Counted from the stretch's first letter, positions 42,834 through 51,834 are shown. The stretch is DNA of 52,881 bases from Lachnospiraceae bacterium (GCA_009911175.1 QXWX01000046.1:1-52881), one strand, 5' to 3'. Translations and numbers: made by a program. Notes: generated by a model not told the origin, from the letters alone.

Positions 42834-43022
42834 ATGATGGAGGTAATGGAAGATATAACAGTAGATGAAAAGAGAGACATGTTACTGGAAATGTTGGCGG
42901 ACCTTTACACAATCAAGGCGGCAAACAAAGAGGAAAATGCAGTATGAGACCACAAAATCAAGGTTACAGAGAAACGGCTTGAAGTTTTAGGTGTTACAGA
43001 TTTAGCGGACATTAAGCCATAG
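42834..43022 (+). pseudogene. Small coiled-coil-like protein interrupted by an in-frame TGA
   Basis: After AGGAGGAAG an ATG at 42,834 encodes 37 residues (MMEVMEDITVDEKRDMLLEM, then LADLYTIKAANKEENAV) up to TGA at 42,945. The same frame continues DHKIKVTEKRLEVLGVTDLA with DIKP to a TAG at 43,020, and both halves look like one small helical protein of about 61 residues. The ribosome site is excellent. A nonsense mutation is the simplest reading. If only the first part is made, it is a 37-aa acidic peptide. Confidence 0.5.
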
Positions 43023-43109
43023 TTCAAAAAGCGGAGTCTTGCCGCTTTGCGATAATCATACAAAAGGAACCAAGGACAATAACCCGGAATGGAGAAAGGA
43101 TGAGTCATA

Positions 43110-43904
43110 TTGAAATTAGGTTTTATTGGAACTGGAAACATGGCCGGAGCGATCATCGGCGGGATCATCAAGACCGGACTGATCCCTCCGGAGGAGATCA
43201 TCGGATCTGATATATCGGCGCCTGGCCGGGAACACATGCAGAATATTTATGGGATCTATGTCACACCGGACAACCGCAAGGTGGCGGAACGGGCGGAGGT
43301 CATATTCCTGTGTGTAAAGCCGCAGTACTATTCGACCGTCATTGCGGAGATCAAGCATGTGATCTCCAACAGGCAGCTCGTGATCAGCATTGCTCCGGGC
43401 AAGACGCTCGGGTGGCTGGAGGAGCATTTCGGAAAACCGGTCAAGCTTGTGCGCACCATGCCGAATACCCCGGCCATGGTCAGCCAGGGAATGACCGCTG
43501 TCTGCCCCAATGACTGTGTAAGTAAGGAAGAACTGGAATACGTGGTCAGCATCCTCAAGACGATCGGGGAGACGGAGGTCATCCCGGAAAATCTGATCGA
43601 CGCGGTGGTGGCGGTCAGCGGAAGCTCCCCGGCCTATGTATTTATCATGATTGAAGCTATGGCGGATGCGGCAGTGGCGGAAGGGATGCCCCGTGCCCAG
43701 GCATATAAGTTCGCGGCCCAGGCGGTCTATGGAAGCGCAAAAATGGTTCTGGAAACAGGACGGCATCCGGGCGAATTGAAGGATATGGTCTGCTCACCGG
43801 CAGGGACAACCATAGAAGCGGTGCGCGTCCTGGAGAAAAAAGGCTTCCGCAGTGCGCTGATCGAGTCCATGAAGGCATGCGCGGAGGTGTCGCGCAACTT
43901 GTAA
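43110..43904 (+). CDS. proC: Pyrroline-5-carboxylate reductase
   Basis: A 264-aa NADPH-dependent enzyme for the last step of proline synthesis. It has the dinucleotide loop GFIGTGNMAGAI at the N-terminus, FLCVKPQYY, VRTMPNTPAMVSQGMTA, the C-terminal dimer helix region SGSSPAYVFIMIEAMADAAV and the hallmark MVCSPAGTTIEAVRVLEKKG. Translation starts at TTG 43,110 after AGAAAGGA. It stands alone between a small broken gene and nrdG. Confidence 0.95.
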   Translation: MKLGFIGTGNMAGAIIGGIIKTGLIPPEEIIGSDISAPGREHMQNIYGIYVTPDNRKVAERAEVIFLCVKPQYYSTVIAEIKHVISNRQLVISIAPGKTLGWLEEHFGKPVKLVRTMPNTPAMVSQGMTAVCPNDCVSKEELEYVVSILKTIGETEVIPENLIDAVVAVSGSSPAYVFIMIEAMADAAVAEGMPRAQAYKFAAQAVYGSAKMVLETGRHPGELKDMVCSPAGTTIEAVRVLEKKGFRSALIESMKACAEVSRNL

Positions 43905-44010
43905 ATGTGGGTAATGATTCAGAACAGGCAGCAACGGGCCTTTGATCTGACGTCCTGAACAGCCGCGAATGAGTTTACAAGAGTGCTCAAATATGAAAGG
44001 GGGAAGCGGA

Positions 44011-44706
44011 ATGAACATACAGGGACTGCAGAAACTTACGCTTTTGGATTATCCAGAAAAAGTGGCATGCACGATATTTACCGCAGGCTGTAATTTCCGC
44101 TGCCCGTTTTGCCATAACGCGTCTCTGGTGACTCATATTGACCTGGAAAGGAATATCCCGGTCGAGCAGGTCATGAATTTCCTGAAAAAACGCTGGCGGG
44201 TGCTGGACGGCATCTGCATTTCAGGAGGAGAGCCGCTGCTGCAGCCGGAGCTGGAGGATTTTATCCGCGGGGTCAAGGAGATCGGCTACAGTGTGAAGCT
44301 GGATACCAACGGCAGCAATGCCCGGCTTTTGAAGCATCTGGCAGAGGAAAAGCTTTTGGACTATGTGGCCATGGATATAAAAAATGCTCCTGGGAAATAT
44401 GGGATCACCATCGGGATTCCAGACTACAATATGGAAGAAATCTTCCGGAGCGTGGATTTTCTGATGTCAGGAACGGTTCCCTATGAATTTCGCACCACGG
44501 TCGTGAGGGAATTCCACAAGCGGGAGGACTTTTCCGATATCGGAAGGTGGATCAAGGGGGCGCAGCGATATTATCTGCAGAGCTTCCGGATATCCGGCGA
44601 CCTGATCCGTCCGGGACTGCGGGCTTATACGAAGGAGATTCTTGTCCAAGCGCTGGAGGTGGTCCAGCGCAATGTACCCAATGCAGAGCTGCGGGGGGTG
44701 GAATGA
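44011..44706 (+). CDS. nrdG: Anaerobic ribonucleotide reductase activating enzyme (radical SAM)
   Basis: A 231-aa radical SAM protein with the 4Fe-4S motif CNFRCPFC (Cys27, Cys31, Cys34) and GGEPLLQPELEDFI after it. It generates the glycyl radical on NrdD. It belongs to the larger NrdG type (N-terminus LQKLTLLDYPEKVACTIFTAG). ATG 44,011 follows AAAGGGGG; the frame extends upstream to 43,969 without a ribosome site. It precedes nrdD by 731 bases that carry their own terminators and promoter, so the two are not simply cotranscribed. Confidence 0.9.
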   Translation: MNIQGLQKLTLLDYPEKVACTIFTAGCNFRCPFCHNASLVTHIDLERNIPVEQVMNFLKKRWRVLDGICISGGEPLLQPELEDFIRGVKEIGYSVKLDTNGSNARLLKHLAEEKLLDYVAMDIKNAPGKYGITIGIPDYNMEEIFRSVDFLMSGTVPYEFRTTVVREFHKREDFSDIGRWIKGAQRYYLQSFRISGDLIRPGLRAYTKEILVQALEVVQRNVPNAELRGVE

Positions 44707-44842
44707 ATTGCGAAAGTTCATACACCATATGTCCTGGCCAGAGGTGCGCTGAGGCATTTTAACTACATGTTATACCCTGTGCGATCACCACACTGACTGG
44801 TCGAGAGGATGCGCGTAAAGTTGGCATTTCATTTGAAACAGG

Positions 44843-44876
44843 AACCCAGATTCCTACATTTTCTGGGAATTTTTTA
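44843..44876 (+). terminator. Terminator downstream of nrdG
   Basis: CCCAGA (44845-44850) pairs with TCTGGG (44862-44867), followed by a run of T from 44,870. It ends the nrdG transcript about 140 bases after the stop. Confidence 0.6.
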
Positions 44877-45108
44877 GAAAGGATTGACAACGAATCCGAT
44901 TTTGACATGCTATGCGGCTTTTAATACCAAAAGGCTGCTGAAAAGCATTGAATAATGGGAGTTTCGTAGAAATCCGCAGCTATATCTGCAAATATATGGA
45001 ATAAATGGAAAAAATCAGAAAATTTACGTTTTCTGTGCGAGATCATTGAGAATTAAAGAAAGTTCTGCTGCGGATACTGACTATACATAAAATATATCAA
45101 AATAGAAA
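44877..45108. other. Gene-free stretch between two terminators
   Basis: No supported coding frame. It starts with TTGACA-like sequence (44883-44888 and again near 44,903) after the nrdG terminator and ends in a strong terminator at 45,109-45,166. A short noncoding transcript between these signals is possible, but I see no conserved structure that I can name. Confidence 0.35.
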
Positions 45109-45166
45109 AACAACAATATCTGGTTGCTTTCGCTAAAAACAGCACAAGATATTGTTGTTTTTTTAT
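45109..45166 (+). terminator. Strong Rho-independent terminator upstream of the nrdD promoter
   Basis: AACAACAATATCT (45109-45121) pairs perfectly over 13 bp with AGATATTGTTGTT (45147-45159), followed by a long T run. No gene lies in the 230 bases before it. Confidence 0.8.
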
Positions 45167-45437
45167 TTGACAGGAGGATTATATAGTGTTAGAATAATTA
45201 CTGTTCACACTTGTACCGCACATATTGTGACAGGGGTACAGGGGGATACAATAACGGTTGGAATATGCAGGATGCCTGGCAGAGATGCCGGGCAGTCATT
45301 GTCTATTTTGTATGTTTTGAAGCTGTATTCGCAAGAATGTATGGGATTGATTTTTCGTACCGGGACGGTTTCAGACCGTGAGTCATCATTTTTTACATTT
45401 CCTGCATACCGTTTAAGACAGAAAGGGGAGCGCGCAT
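45167..45437 (+). promoter_or_regulatory. nrdD promoter and long leader
   Basis: TTGACA (45167-45172) and TAGAAT (45190-45195) have a 17-base spacer. The transcript would have a leader of about 235 bases before the nrdD start. CACATATTGTG (45219-45229) is palindrome-like and recalls the NrdR box (ACACAATATATTGTGT type) just downstream of the promoter, where a repressor would act. A small hairpin (ACGGT-TTCAG-ACCGT) lies near 45,364-45,378. GAAAGGGGAG precedes ATG 45,438. Confidence 0.55.
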
Positions 45438-47825
45438 ATGTATCAGGTTACGAAGAGAGACGGTAAGGTTGCGCCGTTTGATCTGTCCAAGATCAGCGAG
45501 GCAATCCGCAAGGCATTTGAGGCGAAAGAGAAGGAGTATAATCAGGACATTATCGATCTGCTGGCATTGAAGGTGACGGCGGACTTTGAACCAAAGATCA
45601 AGAAGGGACTTGTATCTGTGGAGGATATCCAGGACAGCGTGGAATCCATGCTCATCCGGGCAGGTTACGCAGATGTGGCTAAGGGATACATTTTATATAG
45701 AAAGCAGAGGGAGAAGATCCGGAATCTGAATTCTACCCTGCTGGATTACAAGGATATTGTAGACAGCTATGTGAAGGTGACGGACTGGCGCGTGAAGGAG
45801 AATTCCACAGTGACCTATTCCGTGGGCGGACTGATCCTGAGCAATTCCGGCGCGATCACGGCTAATTACTGGCTGTCAGAGATCTATGACGAAGAGATCG
45901 CCAAGGCGCATAAGAATGCAGACATCCACCTTCACGACCTGTCCATGCTGACCGGGTACTGCGCGGGCTGGTCTTTGAAGCAGCTGATCAAGGAAGGGCT
46001 GGGCGGCATCGTGGGAAGGATCACGGCGGCTCCGGCAAAGCATCTGAGTGTGCTCTGCAACCAGATGGTCAATTTCCTGGGGATCATGCAGAACGAATGG
46101 GCCGGCGCCCAGGCATTTTCTTCATTTGACACGTATCTGGCGCCGTTTGTAAAGGCAGATCATCTGACCTATCCGGAAGTGAAGAAGTGTATCGAATCCT
46201 TCGTTTTCGGCGTGAATATTCCATCCAGATGGGGAACCCAGTCGCCGTTCTCCAATATCACGCTGGACTGGACCGTACCGAATGACCTGGCCAACCTTCC
46301 GGCGATCGTAGGCGGAGTGGAGCAGGACTTCACTTATGGAGACTGTAAAGAAGAGATGGATATGGTCAACAAGGCATTTATCGAGACCATGATTGAGGGC
46401 GACGCGGAGGGCAGAGGCTTCCAGTATCCCATTCCGACCTACTCCATTACCAGTGATTTTGACTGGTCTGAGACAGAGAATAACCGTCTGCTCTTTGAGA
46501 TGACTGCAAAATATGGTACGCCCTATTTTTCAAATTATATCAACAGCGATATGGAACCCAGTGACGTGCGGAGCATGTGCTGCCGCCTGCGCCTGGATCT
46601 GCGGGAGCTGCGCAAGAAGTCCGGCGGCTTCTTCGGAAGCGGAGAGAGCACCGGCTCTGTCGGCGTTGTGACGATCAATATGCCGCGTATCGCGTATTTA
46701 TCAGAGAATGAAGAGGAATTTTATACCAGGCTGGACCGGCTGATGGACATTTCAGCCCGCTCCCTCCACATCAAGAGGGAAGTCATTTCCAAGCTGCTGG
46801 ATGAAGGACTCTATCCATATACAAAGCGGTATCTGGGCTCCTTTGACAATCATTTTTCCACCATCGGCCTGGTGGGAATGAATGAAGCCGGCCTGAATGC
46901 AAAATGGCTCAAAAAGGATCTCACGCATCCGGAGACCCAGCAGTTTACGAAGGATGTGCTGAACCATATGCGGGAACGCCTGTCGGATTATCAGGAGATG
47001 TACGGAGACCTGTACAATCTGGAAGCAACCCCGGCGGAGTCTACCACGTATCGTCTGGCCAAGCATGACGTGGAGCAGTTCCCGGATATCATCACAGCAG
47101 CGGAGGAGTGCGGCACGCCGTATTATACGAATAGCTCTCATCTTCCGGTGAGCTATACGGAGGATGTGTTTGAGGCGCTGGACATTCAGGACGAACTGCA
47201 GACCTTGTATACATCAGGAACCGTATTCCATACCTTCCTGGGAGAAAAGCTGCCGAATTGGAAGGCGGCGGCAGCTCTGGTGAGAAAGATCGCGGAGAAT
47301 TACAAGCTTCCATATTATACGATGTCTCCGACTTATTCCATCTGCAAGAACCACGGCTACATCAGCGGCGAGCAGTATACCTGCCCGTGCTGCGGGGAAG
47401 AGACCGAGGTCTACAGCCGGATCACCGGATATTACCGTCCGGTCAAGAACTGGAATGACGGCAAGACTCAGGAGTTCAAGGAGCGGAAGGTATATGACGT
47501 GTTCGATTCCGGCTCACGAATGAAGCCCAAGGCGGCAGTGAGGACGGAAACAGAGCCCGCAGCGTTTTCCGGAGAAGGGGGAGAGGACGGGACAAAAATG
47601 ATCCTGTTCACGACAAAGACCTGCCCGAACTGCAGGATCGCCACAAAATCACTGGAAAAGGCGCACATTTCCTATGAGCTGGTAGACGCGGAGGAGAATG
47701 AAGAGCTGGTGAAGAAGTACGGCGTGATGCAGGCGCCGACGCTTGTGGTCGTAGACGAGGACGGCGTGAAAAAGATGGCAAATGCGTCGAATATAAAAGC
47801 ATATGCTGAGAATAATAAAGAATGA
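45438..47825 (+). CDS. nrdD: Anaerobic ribonucleoside-triphosphate reductase with fused thioredoxin-like domain
   Basis: A 795-aa class III reductase that makes dNTPs without oxygen. Residues 1-90 form an ATP-cone regulatory domain (YQVTKRDGKVAPFDLSKISE). The catalytic barrel follows, with SMCCRLRLDLRELRKKSGGF and GSVGVVTINMPRIAYL. The C-terminus has the zinc-site cysteines (CKNHGY and CPCCGEE) and the glycyl-radical loop RITGYYRP with Gly664. Beyond the usual end a linker leads to a thioredoxin/glutaredoxin-like domain (about residues 718-795: ILFTTKTCPNCRIATKSLEK with Cys729 and Cys732, then QAPTLVVVDEDG). This built-in redox domain and the trxB gene downstream suggest thiol-based reduction rather than formate as the electron source. 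Confidence 0.93.
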   Translation: MYQVTKRDGKVAPFDLSKISEAIRKAFEAKEKEYNQDIIDLLALKVTADFEPKIKKGLVSVEDIQDSVESMLIRAGYADVAKGYILYRKQREKIRNLNSTLLDYKDIVDSYVKVTDWRVKENSTVTYSVGGLILSNSGAITANYWLSEIYDEEIAKAHKNADIHLHDLSMLTGYCAGWSLKQLIKEGLGGIVGRITAAPAKHLSVLCNQMVNFLGIMQNEWAGAQAFSSFDTYLAPFVKADHLTYPEVKKCIESFVFGVNIPSRWGTQSPFSNITLDWTVPNDLANLPAIVGGVEQDFTYGDCKEEMDMVNKAFIETMIEGDAEGRGFQYPIPTYSITSDFDWSETENNRLLFEMTAKYGTPYFSNYINSDMEPSDVRSMCCRLRLDLRELRKKSGGFFGSGESTGSVGVVTINMPRIAYLSENEEEFYTRLDRLMDISARSLHIKREVISKLLDEGLYPYTKRYLGSFDNHFSTIGLVGMNEAGLNAKWLKKDLTHPETQQFTKDVLNHMRERLSDYQEMYGDLYNLEATPAESTTYRLAKHDVEQFPDIITAAEECGTPYYTNSSHLPVSYTEDVFEALDIQDELQTLYTSGTVFHTFLGEKLPNWKAAAALVRKIAENYKLPYYTMSPTYSICKNHGYISGEQYTCPCCGEETEVYSRITGYYRPVKNWNDGKTQEFKERKVYDVFDSGSRMKPKAAVRTETEPAAFSGEGGEDGTKMILFTTKTCPNCRIATKSLEKAHISYELVDAEENEELVKKYGVMQAPTLVVVDEDGVKKMANASNIKAYAENNKE

Positions 47826-47841
47826 GATTTTGGAATTGTCA

Positions 47842-47964
47842 TGAAAGAGCATCGGCATCTTCTATGTGAAGAAGTATCCAACCGCACGGTCGGAGGAATT
47901 TTATGACAGTTTGAAAAAAATGAATGCGCAGGGAGCCGAAAGGATTCCTGCGTATTCAATATAA
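47842..47964 (+). other. Short coding-like remnant between nrdD and trxB
   Basis: A frame ending at TAA 47,962-47,964 reads KSIGIFYVKKYPTARSEEFY, then DSLKKMNAQGAERIPAYSI. It looks like a real protein tail of about 39 residues without a start (GTG 47,866 is possible but has no ribosome site). I do not recognise the family. It is probably a gene end left by a deletion. Confidence 0.3.
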
Positions 47965-48104
47965 ATACCATGTATGCAGAAAGACTGCCAGCGGCAGGCT
48001 TTCTCTATATGGAAAGGCAGCAGGAACAATCCGTATTGAAGTGACTGCAAATGGTAAGGACAGGGCTGCGGCCGTCAAAGAATGAAAGCAGAGAGGTGAA
48101 AGAA

Positions 48105-49031
48105 ATGATGTACGATATTGGAATCATAGGCGGAGGAACCGCCGGAATGACAGCAGCAATTTATGGACAGCGCGCCGGAAAGCGGACGGTTATCATAGAG
48201 GCGATGAATTACGGCGGGCAGATCACATCTTCTCCCAATGTGGAGAATTATCCAGGGATTGCCAGTGTCAGCGGGGCGGAATTTTCCATGAACCTGCTGG
48301 ATCAGGCCATGAAGCTGGGGGCAGAGACAGAGCTGGAGCAGGTGACAGGGATCCGGGAGGAGGACGGCATCAAGGTGATCGAGACGGAAGGGAAGGAATA
48401 TCCCTGCCGCACAGTGATCATTGCTACAGGAGTGACCCACCGGCATCTGGGGCTGGAAAAGGAAGAAAAGCTTGTGGGAGCCGGGGTGTCCTACTGCGCC
48501 ACCTGTGACGGGGCATTTTTTAAGGGCAGAGATGTGGCTGTGATCGGCGGGGGCAATACGGCTCTGCAGGATGCGGAATTTCTTTCCAATTACTGCAATA
48601 AAGTCTATCTGGTACACCGCCGGGACGAGTTCCGCGGGGAAGCCGGACTGGTTGAGCCTCTGAAAAGAAAAGAGAATGTAGAATTTGTTCTGAGTGCGAC
48701 CGTAAAAGAGCTGGTCGGAGAAAATGTAGTGGAAGGGCTGGTATTAAATAATAAAAAGACGGGAGAAGATTTTCAAATCTCCGTGTCTGGTGTATTCGTG
48801 GCGATCGGACAGGTTCCGGAGAATCAGGCATTTGCAGGGCTGGTCAGGCTGGATGAGTCCGGTTTTGTAGAGGCGTCGGAGGATTGCGTGACATCCTGTG
48901 AGGGCATATTCGCAGCGGGGGACTGCCGTACAAAGGAAGTGCGCCAGCTTACGACCGCGGCGGCGGACGGAGCCGTGGCGGCGCTGGCGGCATGCAGGTA
49001 TATTGGCAGATTTCCTCGGCTGTTAGTATAA
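48105..49031 (+). CDS. trxB: Thioredoxin reductase
   Basis: A 308-aa flavoprotein with the FAD motif IGIIGGGTAGMTAA at the N-terminus, YGGQITSSPNVENYPG, the redox motif CATCDG (Cys131 and Cys134), the NADPH motif VIGGGNTALQDAEFL and the C-terminal GIFAAGDCRTKEVRQLTTAAADGAVAA. It reduces thioredoxin with NADPH; here the thioredoxin-like tail of NrdD, encoded 280 bases upstream, is an obvious candidate partner. ATG 48,105 follows AGAGGTGA; the frame extends to 48,051 without a ribosome site. Confidence 0.93.
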   Translation: MMYDIGIIGGGTAGMTAAIYGQRAGKRTVIIEAMNYGGQITSSPNVENYPGIASVSGAEFSMNLLDQAMKLGAETELEQVTGIREEDGIKVIETEGKEYPCRTVIIATGVTHRHLGLEKEEKLVGAGVSYCATCDGAFFKGRDVAVIGGGNTALQDAEFLSNYCNKVYLVHRRDEFRGEAGLVEPLKRKENVEFVLSATVKELVGENVVEGLVLNNKKTGEDFQISVSGVFVAIGQVPENQAFAGLVRLDESGFVEASEDCVTSCEGIFAAGDCRTKEVRQLTTAAADGAVAALAACRYIGRFPRLLV

Positions 49032-49060
49032 TATAGAGTATATGAGAAGGAGGACAGATC

Positions 49061-49282
49061 ATGAAGCGCGAAGAGTATATTTCGGATGAAGCGGTGGTAA
49101 AACGCGCAAATGAAGCAGTAAGAATTGAGCTTGAAAAAAAAAGGGCGATGGATATTCCTATTATTGTATACGATAGTAAAACGCAGATTATATATAAAGA
49201 ATATAGTGACGGATCCAGAATAGAAGTGGGCAAAAGGATGAGGAAGGAGCGTTATAGCGAGCGTGTCAGAGAAAAAACCTGA
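49061..49282 (+). CDS. Small hypothetical protein (73 aa)
   Basis: A charged, soluble 73-aa protein with an N-terminal helix (EEYISDEAVVKRANEAVRIE) and a central beta hairpin (IPIIVYDSKTQIIYKEYSDG), ending in a basic tail. Size and layout recall small antitoxin-like proteins, but no toxin gene is next to it and I cannot name a family. GAAGGAGG lies before ATG 49,061. It is the last chromosomal gene before the integrative element. Confidence 0.65.
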   Translation: MKREEYISDEAVVKRANEAVRIELEKKRAMDIPIIVYDSKTQIIYKEYSDGSRIEVGKRMRKERYSERVREKT

Positions 49283-49350
49283 GGTGATCGTTTTTGCGGG
49301 ACCAAAAGGTGCATAGATTTATAGACAACTTTGCCTAAAGATTTGATACC

Positions 49351-49381
49351 AACACGCCGCTAATCATTACACGGCGTTGTT
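49351..49381 (-). terminator. Hairpin at the recombinase gene end
   Basis: AACACGCCG (49351-49359) pairs with CGGCGTTGTT (49372-49381) with one bulged base. It covers the stop and last codons of the recombinase on the minus strand. The T run is weak, so terminator function is likely rather than certain. Confidence 0.45.
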
Positions 49382-51063
49382 GGACTTTATCAGTTCAAGG
49401 TTATGTTGGTTGTTTTCGATAAACTCAACAATACGCTTGTGTTGGTCGGCAAAGTTAAATTGAATTGTAATCTCGTTGTTGTCGTGGACGTATATAGTAT
49501 CAATCAATTCTACCAGAAGCCCACGGTCAAGGCTTTTTACATTCTCATGTTTCAAGAATGTTGTCAGATAAGGGTTGTCGCTTCCTACGCCCTTTTCTGA
49601 TAGCTGAATTTCCGTTTGCAGGTTGGCGATTATGCCCTTTACCTGCTCTGCCTGCTGTTCAAACTTGGCTTTCATTCTAACGTATTCAGCACGGGTTATG
49701 TCCCCGCATTTCCAGTCCATATAAAGGTTATCTGTAACGCAGGTAAGTTTTTCAAGCTCCTTGCTGCGGTCTTTCAAAAGCTGCTGTAACCGCTTGGATT
49801 GTGTGCAGACGGTAGAAGTATTGTTGATTTCCTTTACTACCTCTGCCATATCCCCCACAAGGGAGATTTGCGCCTGTACCGCTTTCAATACTGCTTCGTG
49901 CAAGACTTCTTCCTTTATGACGTGCCGGGTGCATTTGTCCTTTGACTTAAAGACGTATGTACTGCAAGCGTAATAAACATAGGTCTTGTTGGGCTTGCGG
50001 TTCGTCCGTCTTGTCATGGAGCGTTGGCAGTCCGCACATCTTAGCAAGCCGGAAAAAAGATAAAGCTGTTTTTTGCCCGGTGCTGTGCGGGTGTCCCGTT
50101 CCTGTAACCGCTGCGCTTTGTCGAATGTTTCCCGGTCAATGATTGCTTCGTGGGTGTTCTCCACAATGAACCATTCTTCTTTCGGCGGTGCAATCTTCTC
50201 ATGCACTTTGTAGCTGATTACCCGCTGCTTTCCCTGTACCATGTTCCCGATATACATTTCGTTTTTAGGATAGTGCAGACGGTGGTTATTCCCCACATAC
50301 CGTCATTCCTGCTTATTCTCGGTGTCTGCAAGTTCAAGCCCTTGCTGTGCTTGTATGCGGTGGGTGTGGGTACTCCCATTTCGGTCAGCTTTTTTGTAAT
50401 GCCGTTCTTGCTCATGCCCTCGTCAACGAACCAGTGAAAAATATTCCTCACTACCTCGGCGGCTTCTTCATCAATCACAAATGCGTTTTTGTCCTCCGGG
50501 TCTTTCATGTACCCATAAGGGGCAAATGCGCCGATAAATTCGCCTTTCCTGCGCTTGGTGTTGAACGTCCGGCGTATGTCGTTGGAAGTCCTTGCAGCGT
50601 AGCGGTCATTCATCAGCCCGGTTATGGGAACTTCCATTCCCTGTACTGCGTCCGGGTTCTTGAATGTGTCAAGTGACGGGTCGCCAATGCTGATAAAGCG
50701 TACCCCGTATAAGGGGAATACCTTTTCCAGAAAATAGCCTTGGTCGGAATAGTTACGGAAAGCCCTTGATAATGTCTTGCAGATGATACAGTTGACAGTC
50801 CCGGCTTCCACGTCATGTATCAGCCGTTGAAATTCGGGGCGTTCATAGTCTGTCCCGGTCAGCCCGTCATCAGCGTAAACATCAACAATGATATACTCGC
50901 CCTCGAAAAATTCCTCGATATACTCCGTGATGATTTTCCTCTGGTTGGTTACGCTCAAACTCTCGTCGTTCCCGTCGTCTTTGGATAGTCTTATGTAGAC
51001 AGCAATCCGCCATACGGTACGGCTTATAGTGGGTTGGTTCTGTGATTTCCTAATGCGTGGCAT
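49367..51063 (-). pseudogene. Large serine recombinase with a one-base frameshift
   Basis: The 5' part (from ATG 51,063) has the catalytic resolvase domain: WRIAVYIRLSKDDGNDESLS with Ser27, DDGLTGTDYERPEFQRLI, and the recombinase domain APYGYMKD. The 3' part carries the zinc-ribbon region (LLRCADCQRSMTRRTNR, with YYACSTYVFKSKDKCTRHVI) and a coiled coil. The two lie in different frames: TTVCTILK on one side and NEMYIGNMVQGKQRVISYK on the other meet at five A (plus-strand T5 at 50262-50266). One more A would restore a protein of about 565 aa. As read, the first product ends within the recombinase domain (281 aa) and lacks the DNA-binding C-terminus, so the element may be locked in place. Confidence 0.82.
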
Positions 51064-51142
51064 TGTTCCTCCAATCCCCCTATATTCACACGTCTATTAT
51101 ACCATAGAACGGAGATTATTTCAGCATTTTTCAACATATTTT

Positions 51143-51403
51143 TTAACCTTTTTTCAGACCGCCGAAAAAGCTGATTAGGTGTGAATTGAGGTCGTTTCCG
51201 GCAGGCGCAAAGCATAGACGCACGACTGTTTCCCCGCAACGGAAGCAGTACGGGTTTTTTATCTGTTCAAGGTACGCTTTCATGCGTTCCGTGGCAGAAA
51301 GCCCCGTATCAATGGAAACATGGTTTATGTCCGTCAGTTGTGCGGGGTCGGCTTCATCTGCCCCCTGCCTGCTCATAAAGTCCAGTTGTTTACTGTTTAT
51401 CAT
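51143..51403 (-). CDS. DUF6870-like small protein of integrative elements
   Basis: An 86-aa protein with ADPAQLTDINHVSIDTGLSA, a helix TERMKAYLEQI and the cysteine-bearing KNPYCFRCGETVVRLCFAPAG. The NPYC-x-x-CG segment is typical of DUF6870 proteins found in Clostridia conjugative elements. ATG 51,403 follows GAAAGGAGGG, a very strong ribosome site. Function unknown. Confidence 0.68.
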   Translation of the reverse strand: MINSKQLDFMSRQGADEADPAQLTDINHVSIDTGLSATERMKAYLEQIKNPYCFRCGETVVRLCFAPAGNDLNSHLISFFGGLKKG

Positions 51404-51421
51404 TGGCAGCCCTCCTTTCAA

Positions 51422-51834
51422 AATATCTTCGGATTGCTGTACTTGGTTTTTCTGAATGGGCGAAACGGACGGCTTGGCAGCTCCACGGGACTTGCACCCC
51501 TCTCATTCCTATGAGTAGCCGTGTCATACGGGTGTATCATTATGCCAATGTGCGGGTCATGGCGGCGGCAGTTTCCACATTGCCGCTGCGGTTCGCTGAT
51601 ACTGTATCGCTCGCCCCTTGCCGGGGGTCTTGGCGTATCAGCCCGCAGGCTCGCCGCACATTGAACGTGCCCGTTTGCCCTATGCTGCGCCGTGCGCTTT
51701 CTTTGTCAAGGTTCTTGCGGCTTGTCAGCCCGCAAAGGCACACCATGTTGATGTACTTTTGCGGAATGGCAAGAAGCGGCGGGCGGTCAGCCCGCCCGTG
51801 CTTTCCTGTTTCCAGTGGGAAAGGGTATCTGTCG
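51422..51834 (-). other. GC-rich hairpin-bearing stretch without a supported gene
   Basis: About 410 bases between the HTH and DUF6870-like genes are clearly GC-richer than the flanks. The motif T-CAGCCCGC occurs three times (51637-51647, 51724-51734, 51786-51796). Two copies sit in hairpins: TTGCGG/CCGCAA (51715-51720 with 51730-51735) and GGCGGGC/GCCCGCC (51778-51784 with 51790-51796, loop GGTCA). A 68-codon frame on the minus strand (51540-51746) has no ribosome site. A structured RNA or oriT-like region is possible. Confidence 0.4.

Noticed and set aside
42945..42947. TGA as a selenocysteine codon
   Set aside because: No SECIS-like hairpin just downstream and no selenoprotein family resemblance.
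45196..45437. Cobalamin riboswitch in the nrdD leader
   Set aside because: No B12 box (GCCACTG-type) or expected core helices; class III enzymes do not need cobalamin.
45152..45466. Plus-strand frame overlapping the nrdD leader and start
   Set aside because: No ribosome site at its start, it overlaps the promoter and the strong nrdD start, and the product is unlike any family.
51422..51520. Group II intron end suggested by GTGCAAGTCCC-like sequence
   Set aside because: No GUGYG start, no domain V hairpin and no reverse transcriptase gene in the element part seen.
51540..51746. 68-codon minus-strand frame in the GC-rich element stretch
   Set aside because: No ribosome site, Arg/Ala/Thr-rich GC-driven composition; hairpins explain the region better.
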